This document shows positions 1 through 8,096 of a stretch of 64,000 bases of DNA, one piece after another. How positions within the stretch are numbered: position 1 is the first letter of the stretch; each line of letters opens with the position of its first letter. The DNA comes from Methylobacterium sp. WL1 (GTDB lineage: Bacteria > Pseudomonadota > Alphaproteobacteria > Rhizobiales > Beijerinckiaceae): NCBI RefSeq assembly GCF_008000895.1, contig NZ_CP042823.1:1548501-1612500 (forward strand), given 5' to 3'. A model generated the notes under the pieces. It saw only the letters and a list, made by a program, of their open reading frames with translations. It had not been told where the DNA came from and ran no database searches. The position numbers and the translations under genes are program-made.

Positions 1-168
1 GGCGGTGCGAGCCCGTTCCTCCGGGCTCGCGCCCAGGCGCAGCTCGTCGTCGAACCCCTTCACGAAGGATTCGAAGCTCGGGAAGGCCCGCCGGGCGAGC
101 CACAGCCACACGCCGACGGCGATCAGGCTGAAGGCCCCACCGCCATACGTCAAAGCATCGTCCAGCAT
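1..168 (-). CDS. partial small membrane protein, N-terminus only
   Basis: An open frame runs from an ATG at 168 leftwards off the window edge. The first 56 residues contain one hydrophobic segment (about residues 11-27, rich in F, I, V, W and L) followed by an Arg-Arg and an acidic, Glu/Asp-rich stretch. This suggests a single-pass membrane anchor with a cytoplasmic tail. Codon third positions are strongly G/C, as in real genes here. No family is recognised. It is transcribed in the same direction as rlmB and starts 129 bases beyond the rlmB stop, so it could share its transcript. Only the N-terminus is visible, so length and function are unknown. Confidence 0.5.
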   Translation of the reverse strand, partial: MLDDALTYGGGAFSLIAVGVWLWLARRAFPSFESFVKGFDDELRLGASPEERARTA

Positions 169-296
169 TCAGCGCACGCCTACCAGCCCACGCCCCCCTC
201 TACTGCCGACGTCTACGGCAGGGTGCTGGACTTGCCTAGGTCATCCCCGGAATCGGGCGGGCGAATTTTTGTTTCCGCGCCGTATCCGGCGGTCCT

Positions 297-1127
297 TCAG
301 ACCGGCGGCCGGCCCAGGGCGTAGAGCGTGATCGCAGCCGCGTTCGAGACGTTGAGGCTGCGGATCGCCCCCGAGAACGGGATCCGGGCCAGGATATCGC
401 AGCAGGTCCGGGTCCGCTCGCGCAGGCCCTTCCCCTCCGCCCCGAGGACGATCACCAGCGGACGGGCGACGGTGAGGGTGTCCAGGCTCGCGGGCGCGTC
501 GGAATCGAGGCCGATCCGCGTGTAGCCGCGCTCGCCCAGCTCGATCAGCGCCTCGGCCAGGTTGCGGACGGTGACGAAGGGCACGTGCTCCAGCCCACCC
601 GAAGCGGATTTCGCCAGGACCCCGGTGGCGCCCGGCGCGTGCCGCACCGTCGTGACGATGCCGGCGACCCCGAAGGCCGCGGCCGTGCGGACGATCGCCC
701 CGACATTGTGCGGGTCGGTGATCTGGTCGAGGGCCAGCAGCAGGGCGTCGGCCGGCAGGTCGTCGAGCCCCGGAGCGGGCAGGGGCTCGGCCTCGAGATA
801 CAGGCCCTGGTGGACCGCGTCCGGCCCGAGCAGGCGGCCGATCTCGCTCGGTCGGACCAGTTCGGGGGCGATGCGCAGGGCATCGCCGAATTCCTCGGTC
901 AGCCGGGCCGCCGCGTTCTCGGTGGCGAGCAGCCGGTGCAGGCCGCGTTCCGCGTTGCCCAGCGCCTGGACCACCGGGTGCCAGCCGTACAGCACCGCGG
1001 CGCCATCGGGTCCACCGGACTCGGGCCGCGGCCCGGATCCGCCGGGACGCCCGCCGGACCGGAAGCCGGGCCGAAACCCGGACCGGGGCGGGCCGCCCGG
1101 GCGGCCGTCGTTGCGGCGGCCGGTCAT
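297..1127 (-). CDS. rlmB: RNA 2'-O-ribose methyltransferase of the SpoU/TrmH family, RlmB-like
   Basis: This SAM-dependent methyltransferase probably modifies G2251 of 23S rRNA in the cytoplasm. Of 276 residues, the first 45 are a Gly/Arg/Pro-rich tail, common in alphaproteobacterial RlmB. A substrate-binding N-domain (about 45-120) follows, then the SPOUT fold. All three SpoU motifs are visible: the ITDPHNVGAIVR stretch (136-147) with the invariant Asn and Arg, the LGAEGKGL loop (228-235), and SLNVSNAAAITLYAL near 257-271 that closes the trefoil knot. The ATG at 1127 is chosen because upstream sequence in this frame is compositionally noncoding. Other TrmH-family members (TrmL, TsnR) lack this N-terminal extension, so RlmB is the best name, though the exact target base is inferred from the family. 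Confidence 0.9.
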   Translation of the reverse strand: MTGRRNDGRPGGPPRSGFRPGFRSGGRPGGSGPRPESGGPDGAAVLYGWHPVVQALGNAERGLHRLLATENAAARLTEEFGDALRIAPELVRPSEIGRLLGPDAVHQGLYLEAEPLPAPGLDDLPADALLLALDQITDPHNVGAIVRTAAAFGVAGIVTTVRHAPGATGVLAKSASGGLEHVPFVTVRNLAEALIELGERGYTRIGLDSDAPASLDTLTVARPLVIVLGAEGKGLRERTRTCCDILARIPFSGAIRSLNVSNAAAITLYALGRPPV

Positions 1128-1295
1128 CGGAACGCGATCGGGGAGGGGAGCATCGGGACGGCCTTTCCAGAATGGGTCGGTCCGAGAAACCGGGCGGCAC
1201 AGCCCACGTCAACCCGACGCCGTCGGAAACATCGGGTCCGGGGCGCCCCGGACCCGGATTCCCTGAATGCCAACTTCTCCCCGGGCGCCCCGGCC

Positions 1296-1480
1296 TGTGG
1301 ATGGATCCGGGATATTCCCTTCAAACCATGTGTATGTCGACGGAACCGAGTGTGTTCTTCAGACCGAACGAGCGCCGCGTTAAGTAGGAAGATTATCAAG
1401 ATGGAATCTTTCAGAGAGTCAGTTCGGAAGACTATATGGGGTGCCGAATTCATGATCTTCGTCAGAGGGTTGAGCCTACT
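1296..1480. other. candidate origin-flanking region, lower GC, possible unwinding element
   Basis: Between rlmB and the iteron-like repeats, bases 1381-1440 are clearly less GC-rich than the surroundings and contain short AT runs. Such a stretch beside iterons is where a plasmid origin would unwind. A weak DnaA-box-like nonamer (TGTGGATGG, 1296-1304, two mismatches from consensus) lies on its left. No gene is supported here. The function is inferred only from position. Confidence 0.3.
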
Positions 1481-1483
1481 TTT

Positions 1484-1722
1484 CGTATCCGACTCTGCGC
1501 GGATGCGCATGCGACTCTGCGCGCCACCGTATCGGAGTCTGCGCGGATCCAGCCGGGGGGTGCATTGGATTCTGCGCGGTTCCGTATCGGATTCGGCGCG
1601 GATTCCGGCCCGGAACGGTGGAATGCGGGGATAGACGGCCGGGACCCGGGCGTATCGAACTCTGCGTGGGGCGATGTCCCCGATCCGCCCGTATGCAACT
1701 CTGCGCCGCAACTCTGCGCCGC
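1484..1722 (+). repeat. iteron-like direct repeats (about 8 copies) upstream of repA
   Basis: A roughly 19-base unit approximating CGTATCGGAYTCTGCGCGG recurs in the same orientation at about 1484, 1504, 1527, 1561, 1582, 1651, 1690 and 1707. The core TCTGCGC is identical in seven copies; the copy at 1582 has TCGGCGC. Several spacings are 20-23 bases, about two helical turns. The last two copies are shorter and degenerate. Arrays of this kind directly upstream of an initiator gene are the hallmark of RepA-controlled plasmid origins, where RepA binds the repeats both to start replication and to limit its own synthesis. The repeats are seen directly; origin function is inferred. Confidence 0.75.
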
Positions 1723-1874
1723 AACCCCGCGCGAGAACCCCGGGGAACCGTGGATTGCCGGGACAAGCCGGACCGGACCGGAGCCCCGGCCGTCGAATCG
1801 TGGCATGGCAGGATCGGGCCGCCCCTCCGCCTTCCGGGAGGGACGTGTCGGCGTGCGGCTCGGGCTGAGGGACG

Positions 1875-2975
1875 ATGGGCATCGAGGAGAAAATCGCAGG
1901 GATCCACGACGCGGATCTGCGGGCCGAGATCGAGGCGGCGCGCGGCGGCTTCCTGTTCGCCCAGATCGTCGAGCACGTGCTGCATCGCCAGCGCGAGCGC
2001 GACGCGCAGGCCGCCGTTCTCGGGGAGCAGGAACTCCGCCGGGCCCAGCTATCGCGCGACCAGCGCCGACGCGACGCGGTCCGCCTGGTGATCGAGAACG
2101 AGCCGGCCCTGCCGTCGAGCCTGCAGCACATCCACTCGGTGCTGGCGCTCTGCGGCCTGCCCTATCGCGACCCCGGTCCCGTGCGCGAATTCTCCCGCAC
2201 CTACGGGCGCAACTCGCTCAGCCTGATGGCCGGGCGGATCAAGGATCCGGAGACCGGCGCCTTCGCGCCGCAGGGGCTGCCCTACGGTCCGAAGGCCAGG
2301 CTGGTGCTGCTGCACCTCTGCACCGAGGCGGTGCGCCAGCGCAGCCCGACCGTGAAGGTCGCCGAGACGCTCTCGGGCTTCATGCGCGAGATGGGGTTTG
2401 CCGTCACGGGCGGCGAGCGCGGCACCATCCGGCAGTTCAAGGAGCAGCTGAACCGGCTGGCCGCCTGCACCATGCAGATCGGCCTCTGGGATGGGCGCGA
2501 CAGCGCCACAACCCTCAACGTGCCGCCGTTCCGCAGCCTCGAATTGTGGCGTCCGCGCGCCGGCGAGGGCGACGAGGAGGCGGGGCGGACGGTCCGCTTC
2601 GATCTGGAATTCTACGAGACGCTGATCAAGCACGCGCTGCCCGTGGACGTGCGAGCGGCCCGGGCCTTCTCGGGCTCGGCGCGCAAGCTCGACCTGCTGT
2701 TCTGGACCGGCTACCGGCTGCGGTCCCTGCAGCGCCCGCTGCGGCTGACCTGGAACAACCTGCACGCGCAGTTCGGCGCCGAGAACGCCTCGATCCGCAG
2801 TTTCCGGCAGGCCTTCAAGGCCGATCTGGCGCATCTGCGCGAGGTGTTTCCGCGCCTGCCGCTCGTGCTCGACGATGGCGGCCTGACCCTGCACCCGGCC
2901 GACCCGAGCGCGCTGCTGGTGCCGCCGCGCCCCGCCTCCGCGAAGGGAATGAAGGGACGCCAGAAGGGAATATGA
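1875..2975 (+). CDS. repA: plasmid-type replication initiator RepA (RepA_C family)
   Basis: This 366-residue protein matches the family known as plasmid encoded RepA, found on many alphaproteobacterial plasmids. It is expected to bind iterons and open an origin. The recognisable core runs from the GRNSLSLMAGRI segment (111-122), through LPYGPKARLVLLHL (135-148), to the TGGERGTIRQFKEQLNRL segment (178-195), and on to a C-terminal winged-helix-like region ending near residue 340. The N-terminal 75 residues are helical and charged. The ATG at 1875 has a purine-rich GAGG just upstream. The iteron-like array lies 150-390 bases in front, as in autonomous replicons. No parA/parB or toxin-antitoxin genes accompany it and the neighbours are chromosomal. 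It may be an integrated plasmid relic, a domesticated regulator, or a live secondary origin. Confidence 0.82.
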   Translation: MGIEEKIAGIHDADLRAEIEAARGGFLFAQIVEHVLHRQRERDAQAAVLGEQELRRAQLSRDQRRRDAVRLVIENEPALPSSLQHIHSVLALCGLPYRDPGPVREFSRTYGRNSLSLMAGRIKDPETGAFAPQGLPYGPKARLVLLHLCTEAVRQRSPTVKVAETLSGFMREMGFAVTGGERGTIRQFKEQLNRLAACTMQIGLWDGRDSATTLNVPPFRSLELWRPRAGEGDEEAGRTVRFDLEFYETLIKHALPVDVRAARAFSGSARKLDLLFWTGYRLRSLQRPLRLTWNNLHAQFGAENASIRSFRQAFKADLAHLREVFPRLPLVLDDGGLTLHPADPSALLVPPRPASAKGMKGRQKGI

Positions 2976-3095
2976 GCCGTTCCCTTTGTTCCCTTTGTCC
3001 CATTGGTGGGAATGCATCGCGGCGCGGCGGTTCGGAAAGAATGTTCCCTCTGCGAACGGAATGAGCTAGACGTTCCGTTCGGGTGAAGGGAACAT
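2944..3095. repeat. AGGGAA/TTCCCT repeat cluster at the repA 3' end
   Basis: The junction between repA and the next gene carries repeated AGGGAA units on the top strand (about 2944, 2953, 2965, 3087), two 9-base-period copies of TTCCCTTTG (2980-2997), and a perfect 9-base inverted pair, ATGTTCCCT at 3041 with AGGGAACAT at 3087. The rightmost arm doubles as the Shine-Dalgarno region of the downstream gene. The pattern could be a second binding-site cluster for an initiator or an autoregulatory site. The repeats are seen directly; the role is inferred. Confidence 0.45.
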
Positions 3096-3098
3096 CGG

Positions 3099-3846
3099 AT
3101 GGGTCTGTCGGAACAGGATATCGAGGCCCGGCTCTCCGCATTGCGGCGGCAGCGCGAGGCGATCGACCGGGAGATCGCCGACCTCGTCCTCTACCTGGAA
3201 CTCGGCCGGCGCCTGAGCGGTGCGCAGGGCGGCCCGGCCGTCGCCGATCCGGGCGGGGGACGGGCCGGATCGCGCCGTCCAGCCGCCGCTCCGGCAAGCG
3301 CCGGCCGCCCGCGCCGCCGCTGCCGAGACCGGCCTCGACATCGCGCAGCCGTCTGCCCGCCCGGCCTGGACCGATCTCGAGGATGCGGAGGCCGGTCCGG
3401 TCGGGCTGCAGGCCGTGCCGCAGCGCCGGGCGTTGCAGAGCCTGGAGCCGCGGCGCCTGGAGCCGCAGCGCCTGGAGCCGCAGCGCCTGGAGCCGCAGCG
3501 CCTGGAGCCGGAAGCCGGGCCGAACGGAATCCCGCCCGCGATCGCCTTCACGGAGGATGCCGCCGGCGCCCGCCGCTACGGCCGGGCGCTAATGGAGGCG
3601 GCCTGCGGGGCGATCCTGGCGGCCGGCCGGCCGCTGCACGCGGGCGAGATCCTGGAGATCCTCCTGGCCCGCGGCTTCACCCTGCCGGGGCGCGATCCGG
3701 TGGCGGCCCTCAACACCCGCCTGTGGAAGCGGTCCGGCCCCGGAGGTCCCCTGCTCCGGGTCGCCGAGGCCACCTATGCCCTGGCCGGGCTGGAGGCCGG
3801 CGCCGGGATGGCGCGGCCCGTCCGGGGCTACGATCCGGACGCGTGA
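3099..3846 (+). pseudogene. frameshifted coiled-coil / HARE-HTH-like protein next to repA
   Basis: The N-terminal part (frame starting at ATG 3099, with GAAGGG as ribosome site) is a short charged coiled coil of about 35 residues. The rest is in a different frame and contains a five-residue repeat RLEPQ (about four copies, coded by a 15-base tandem repeat at 3439-3510). A C-terminal winged-helix segment of about 75 residues resembles the HARE-HTH domain: small hydrophobic helices, then a GRPLHAGEILEILLARGF-like core and a GRDPVAALNTRLWKR-like helix. The two halves join if one base is removed from the five-G run at 3255-3259. It lies immediately after repA, so it may be a partner or regulator. 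It is either truly broken or interrupted by a sequencing error; the second is favoured because many genes here show the same defect. Confidence 0.6.
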
Positions 3847-4127
3847 GGCCGCGGCGGTCCCGGATCGCCAACCGATCGAGCGATCCGCGGCCGGTCACGA
3901 TGGCGTGACACCGCCCCCTCGGAGCGGCGCGCCGGACCCGGTTGCAGCCGGTATTCGACCCATATGGGGGAGGCGCCGTCGCACCGTCCGCGCGTAGGGT
4001 CCCGGCCCGCACCCGAGCCGGTGCGGGCCGGGCTTACCGGACCGGCGGCTCCGGTAAGTCCGGCTTGGAGGTCGTGAAGGATGCCCAGCGCCGCGCGATC
4101 CCGCTCCGCCCTCCGGGAGGCGGCCCG

Positions 4128-4346
4128 ATGACGATGGCGCTGGTGACACCGGCCGCTCAGGCCTGTGCCTTCGCGCTGGGCTGTGCGGTGATCCATGCCG
4201 CCCGCGGGCACGCGGAGATCCTCACGCGGGTACTCGCCGCCGCGGCGATCGTGGCGGCATTCCTGGTGCTGCTGGTCGCGTCCCTCGACGCCCCGCAGGG
4301 GGACGCGGGTCTTCCGGATCCGCTCCCGGCCGCCGCTGCCCCCTGA
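4128..4346 (+). CDS. small membrane protein, unknown function
   Basis: This 72-residue frame starts at ATG 4128, about 7 bases after CGGGAGG, a good ribosome site. It contains two hydrophobic stretches: about residues 8-20 (Ala/Cys rich) and 32-52 (rich in A, L, V, F), the second a convincing membrane helix. It ends in a short acidic, Pro-rich tail. Nothing in it identifies a family. It stands alone between the repA-linked gene and the convergently transcribed secreted protein. The coding signal is moderate for so short a frame. Confidence 0.45.
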   Translation: MTMALVTPAAQACAFALGCAVIHAARGHAEILTRVLAAAAIVAAFLVLLVASLDAPQGDAGLPDPLPAAAAP

Positions 4347-4434
4347 GCACGCCGCCGGGTCCCGGACCGCGAGCGCGCGCCGCCGAAGGGGATACCGGTT
4401 CGGCGGCGGCGAGCGCGTCGCATCGGGAACGGCT

Positions 4435-4758
4435 CTAGTTGATCAGGCAGAATCCGGCCCCTGTGCCGACGCGCCGCTCCTGCGCGCACCAGGGCCTGGG
4501 GGCGGCCCTGGGAGCGGGTCCGAGCGCCTCCCGGGGCAGGTCGGCCGGGCTCTTCAGGGAGGCCGTGGTCTGGGCGGCCTCGGGCTCCGGGTGACGGAGC
4601 GCGAGGCTGTCGAGGCGGGCCCCGGGGTCCGGGAGCCGAACCTCCGGAGCGGGGCTCGCCGGCATCGGCATCGCTCCGGCCACGACGGCCTGGTCCTGCG
4701 CGGCGGCGGCTCCGGCCAGGGCCAGGCAGGCGACCGGGACCGCGAGGAACCTGAACAT
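4435..4758 (-). CDS. small secreted protein, unknown function
   Basis: This 107-residue protein starts at the ATG at 4758. The first 20 residues form a classical Sec signal peptide: a short basic start, a hydrophobic Leu/Ala/Val core, and an Ala-rich cleavage site before Gln-Asp-Gln. The mature part is Pro/Ala rich and ends with two cysteines near the C-terminus (in a WCAQ and a GFCLIN context) that could form a disulphide in the periplasm. No family is recognised. Its upstream region (4835-4879) contains two 24-base-spaced copies of GTCTTAA-N8-GAAGAT, a plausible regulator site. It sits downstream of, and in the same direction as, the SulP/carbonic anhydrase pair. Confidence 0.6.
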   Translation of the reverse strand: MFRFLAVPVACLALAGAAAAQDQAVVAGAMPMPASPAPEVRLPDPGARLDSLALRHPEPEAAQTTASLKSPADLPREALGPAPRAAPRPWCAQERRVGTGAGFCLIN

Positions 4759-4834
4759 CGGCGACGCTCCCTGCCGAGGACGCGCGTCCGGCGGATCCCG
4801 GACAGCGGGTGGGCCGGGCGAGTGTGGCGATGGC

Positions 4835-4879
4835 GTCTTAAGAGGGCGCGAAGATTCAGTCTTAACCGGAGGCGAAGAT
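4835..4879. promoter_or_regulatory. paired direct repeats GTCTTAA-N8-GAAGAT
   Basis: Two copies of GTCTTAA, eight variable bases, then GAAGAT start at 4835 and 4859, a 24-base period. The pair lies 77-121 bases upstream of the secreted-protein start at 4758. Spaced direct repeats like this are typical of OmpR-type response-regulator sites. The regulator is unknown. Confidence 0.4.
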
Positions 4880-4931
4880 CGCGGATCGGAGGTCCGGTGC
4901 GGGCCATCACAATCATCGACCCGGCCGGCGA

Positions 4932-6605
4932 TCACCGGTCGGCCGCCATTCCTTCGCCGATACGCCGAGACGCAGCCCCCGTCGCGCCGTGCGGCGGGGG
5001 CTGCGTCTCGCCTTGCGGGAACCGCACGGTCACTGCGCGCGGGGCGGCGACCGCGGCGGCGAGGCGGTCGTGCGGGAGGCCCGATCCGCCGACCACCGCG
5101 ACGCGGGTCCCGGCGGCCATGCGCCGGCTCGCCCAGTCGCCGATCATCTCCAGGCAGGTATGGTCGATCGCCGCGAGGTCCTCGGTGCCGAGGCGGACCT
5201 CGCCGCCCACGGGGGTGCGCTCCAGCGCCGCCGTCAGGGTCGGCAGCTGCAGGAAGGTCGCCGCCCCGGACAGCCGCAGCTCCGGCACCCCCGGGACCTC
5301 CGTGGCCGCGGCGTGCTCGATCCTCAGCCGCCCCTTGCGCAGGCTCGGCAGGGTCTGCGCGAGGCTCAAGGCCAGCCCGGTGAGCACCCCGCTCAGCAGG
5401 TCCACCGCCACCACGGTTGCCATCGTGGCGAACCAGATCGCCGCGGTGGTCCAGCCGTAGCGGGCCCGCAGGTGCAGGCCGTGGACCGGGCTCGCCAGCC
5501 GCCAGCCGGTGACCACCAGGATGCCGGCGAGGCTCGCGGTGGGCACCAGCGCCAGCAGCCAGGGCAGGGCGACCAGGAAGGCCAGGATCCAGAGCCCGTG
5601 CATCACCGTGGCGGCCCGGGTGACCGCCCCGGCCTGCACGTTGGCGGAGGAGCGCACGATCACCCCGGTCATCGGCAGGGCGCCCAGGAGCCCGCAGATC
5701 AGGTTGCCGATGCCCTGCGCGCCCAGTTCCCGGTCGAACCGGGTCCGGGGGCCGTGATGCATGCGGTCGACGGCGGCGGCCGAGAGCAGGCTTTCGGCGC
5801 TGGCGATGACCGCGATGACCAGTGCCATCATGACGATCTCGGCCTCGGCAAGCCGCGCCCAGGCCTCCGGATTCGGCAGGGCGAGGCCGGAGAAGATCGC
5901 GTCCGGCACCACGACGCGCTTGACCGCGAGGCCGCCGAGCCCGGCCACCAGGCTGCCCGCCAGCACCCCGATCAGCGCCCCCGGCAGCAGCCGGAGCCGC
6001 TTCGGGCGCAGCCGCTCCCAGGCGATCATCGCCGCGATGGTCGCGCCCCCGACCAGCACCGCGCCGGGACGGTCGCCGGCCCCGGTGACGAAGTCGAAGA
6101 ACGCGGCCGGGATCGCCACGAGGTTGTCGAGGCCGCTCGCCTGGGGCATGGCGTCGGTCAGGACGTGGACCTGGGCGAGCACGATCAGGATGCCGATGCC
6201 GGCCAGCATGCCGTGCACCACGGCCGGCGAGATCGCCCGGAACCAGCCGCCGATCCGCAGGGCGCCGGCGGCGAGCTGGACCAGGCCGGCCACCACCAGG
6301 ACGGGGCCCAGGGCATCGAGCCCGTGCGCCTGCACGAACCCGTAGACGATCACGGCGAGCCCCGCCGCCGGCCCGCTGACCTGGAGCGGCGAGCCGGCGA
6401 TCAGCCCGACTGCGATGCCGCCGACGAGACCGGTGATCAGGCCGCGCTCGGGCGGCACCCCGGACGCGATGGCGATGCCCATGCACAGGGGCAGCGCCAC
6501 CAGGAACACCACGAACGAGGCGGGCAGGTCGCGCGCCAGGCTGGTCCGGACCGCGCTGCCCGGCCCGAGCCGGTCGCGCAGGCCGGCGAGCGACACGCCG
6601 CTCAC
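4932..6605 (-). CDS. SulP-family anion transporter with STAS domain, probable bicarbonate importer
   Basis: This 557-residue inner-membrane transporter has the SulP layout: an N-terminal signature region with FVVFLVALPLCMGIAIASG (about 31-49), ten or more hydrophobic helices to about residue 420, and a C-terminal STAS-like cytoplasmic domain (about 430-530). SulP proteins carry sulphate, bicarbonate or other anions. The gene starts with GTG at 6605, overlapping the stop of the upstream carbonic anhydrase by four bases (GTGA), so the two are translationally coupled. SulP transporters coupled or fused to beta-carbonic anhydrase generally point to bicarbonate transport, so that substrate is inferred from context. 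It is slightly longer than the minimal SulP but otherwise normal. Confidence 0.88.
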   Translation of the reverse strand: MSGVSLAGLRDRLGPGSAVRTSLARDLPASFVVFLVALPLCMGIAIASGVPPERGLITGLVGGIAVGLIAGSPLQVSGPAAGLAVIVYGFVQAHGLDALGPVLVVAGLVQLAAGALRIGGWFRAISPAVVHGMLAGIGILIVLAQVHVLTDAMPQASGLDNLVAIPAAFFDFVTGAGDRPGAVLVGGATIAAMIAWERLRPKRLRLLPGALIGVLAGSLVAGLGGLAVKRVVVPDAIFSGLALPNPEAWARLAEAEIVMMALVIAVIASAESLLSAAAVDRMHHGPRTRFDRELGAQGIGNLICGLLGALPMTGVIVRSSANVQAGAVTRAATVMHGLWILAFLVALPWLLALVPTASLAGILVVTGWRLASPVHGLHLRARYGWTTAAIWFATMATVVAVDLLSGVLTGLALSLAQTLPSLRKGRLRIEHAAATEVPGVPELRLSGAATFLQLPTLTAALERTPVGGEVRLGTEDLAAIDHTCLEMIGDWASRRMAAGTRVAVVGGSGLPHDRLAAAVAAPRAVTVRFPQGETQPPPHGATGAASRRIGEGMAADR

Positions 6606-7294
6606 GCCGCCTGCACCCGGTCGCCGGCCAGGGCGGAGGCCGAAGCGGGAGCCTGGGCCACCGGCATGTCCGCCTCCGCGATCGGCCGGAACCGCCCGGT
6701 GGTGCCGTCATAGGCCAGCAGCGCGCCGGATTCGATCTCGAAGAACCAGCCGTGCAGGCGCAAGCGGCCCTTGGCCAGGCCGGCGGCGACGCTCGGATGG
6801 GTGCGCAGGTTGGCGAGCTGCACCACCACGTTCTCCAGGGCGAGCGCCCGGTGACGCTCCTGCGGGTCCATGCCCTCGGGATAGGCCTCGCAGACGATGC
6901 GCTCGGCCGCTTCGGCGTGGCGCAGCCAGGCCGCGACGCTGGGCATCTTCTTCAGGAGCTCCGGCCTCATCAGGCCGCTCATGGCGCCGCAATCGGAATG
7001 GCCGCAGATCACGATGTCGCGCACCCCCAGGGCGACCACGGCGTACTCGATCGCCGAGGAGACGCCGCCGATCACGTCGGAGGCCGGGGGCACGATGTTG
7101 CCGGCGTTGCGGCAGACGAACAAGTCGCCCGGCCCCGCCTGGGTGATGTGCTCGGGCGAGACCCGGGAATCCGCGCAGGCGATGATCAGCGCGCTCGGGT
7201 GCTGACCGTCGCGCACGAGCTGCTGGTACATCTGGCGCTGGCCGGGGAAGACGCTGCCCTGGAAGCAGGCGATGCCCTGGATGATGCTGTTCAC
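6602..7294 (-). CDS. can: beta-class carbonic anhydrase
   Basis: This 230-residue enzyme catalyses CO2 + H2O <-> bicarbonate in the cytoplasm. The zinc ligands and catalytic dyad are visible: Cys40 in ACADSR with Asp42 and Arg44, His99 and Cys102 in GHSDCGA. The family's usual length is about 200-230 residues. The start is a GTG at 7294, which directly precedes the conserved N-terminus. Its stop overlaps the SulP start by four bases, implying coupled synthesis of an anion transporter and the enzyme that makes or uses bicarbonate. In a serine-cycle methylotroph this could feed PEP carboxylase. Upstream, bases 7327-7362 hold three near copies of GAGATCGGG, of unknown meaning. Confidence 0.93.
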   Translation of the reverse strand: MNSIIQGIACFQGSVFPGQRQMYQQLVRDGQHPSALIIACADSRVSPEHITQAGPGDLFVCRNAGNIVPPASDVIGGVSSAIEYAVVALGVRDIVICGHSDCGAMSGLMRPELLKKMPSVAAWLRHAEAAERIVCEAYPEGMDPQERHRALALENVVVQLANLRTHPSVAAGLAKGRLRLHGWFFEIESGALLAYDGTTGRFRPIAEADMPVAQAPASASALAGDRVQAA

Positions 7295-7495
7295 GTGCGG
7301 GAACTCTGCGGCTGGGGCGGGCTGGGAGATCGGGTCTAAGAGATCGGGTCTGGGAGATCGGGCCGGGACGAGGTTCGGACAGGGATCGGCGCCCGGGAGC
7401 TTGGGCGCTGCACCGTCCCGGCGCGGCGTCCGATCGGATACGGGGAGATCGCAAGGTGGCCGCCCGACCGGGGTCCGGGCGGCCCGGGGGCCTGC

Positions 7496-7804
7496 TCAGC
7501 GCCGGGTGCGGCGTTCCACATGGCCGGACGCCCAGTGCGGATCGACCACGCTGCCACGTGAGACCGTGGCGGTGCCCCGGTCATGCATCATCGGGGCGCC
7601 GAGGAGCTGGCCGCTGCCCAGGCGCTGCGAATGCAGCGAACGCGGATCGTGGGACGGATCGCTGACATAGGAACTCATGTGGCCGCCGCCGGCGACCTGC
7701 CGGCTGCCGCTGCCGCCCTCGCCGGCCTGGGCCGCCATCGGCAGCGCAAGGGCACCGGCCAGGAGGCCGAGGGCCAGGAAACGCTGTGTTCGGTTCCGCG
7801 TCAT
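7496..7804 (-). CDS. small secreted protein, unknown function
   Basis: This 102-residue frame begins at ATG 7804, preceded by GGAGGCT on the minus strand. Residues 1-27 are a good Sec signal peptide: basic Arg/Asn/Arg start, Leu/Ala-rich core, then AQA cleavage site. The mature chain is Gly/Ser/His rich and hydrophilic, without cysteines or recognisable domains, and ends in three Arg residues. It could be a periplasmic stress or structural protein. The 290 bases upstream to the sensor-kinase stop at 8097 contain an AT-rich patch at 7905-7945 suitable for a promoter. No function is claimed. Confidence 0.55.
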   Translation of the reverse strand: MTRNRTQRFLALGLLAGALALPMAAQAGEGGSGSRQVAGGGHMSSYVSDPSHDPRSLHSQRLGSGQLLGAPMMHDRGTATVSRGSVVDPHWASGHVERRTRR

Positions 7805-8096
7805 GGGAGGCTCCGCCTGTGCTCGTCGTGCTGGCCGGGACACCGCGTCCTGAGCCGATGCCTCGAACATAGCCGCAGTCGAACAAAGTAGATGTGCGGT
7901 TGAGCACAGTCTATCAATGTAAAATTTAATCCGTTTCAGCGATATACTTGGTGCGGGATCGCACGGCGTCGATAAAGCGTCGTCGAGGCCATGGATTAAA
8001 CGGCACCGACCGCTCCATCGGACCGGTGGCAACCCGGCAGGTCGGCCGCGATCGACGGCCGGAGGTGGGGAGCGGGCGCGCCCCGGCGGGACCGGA

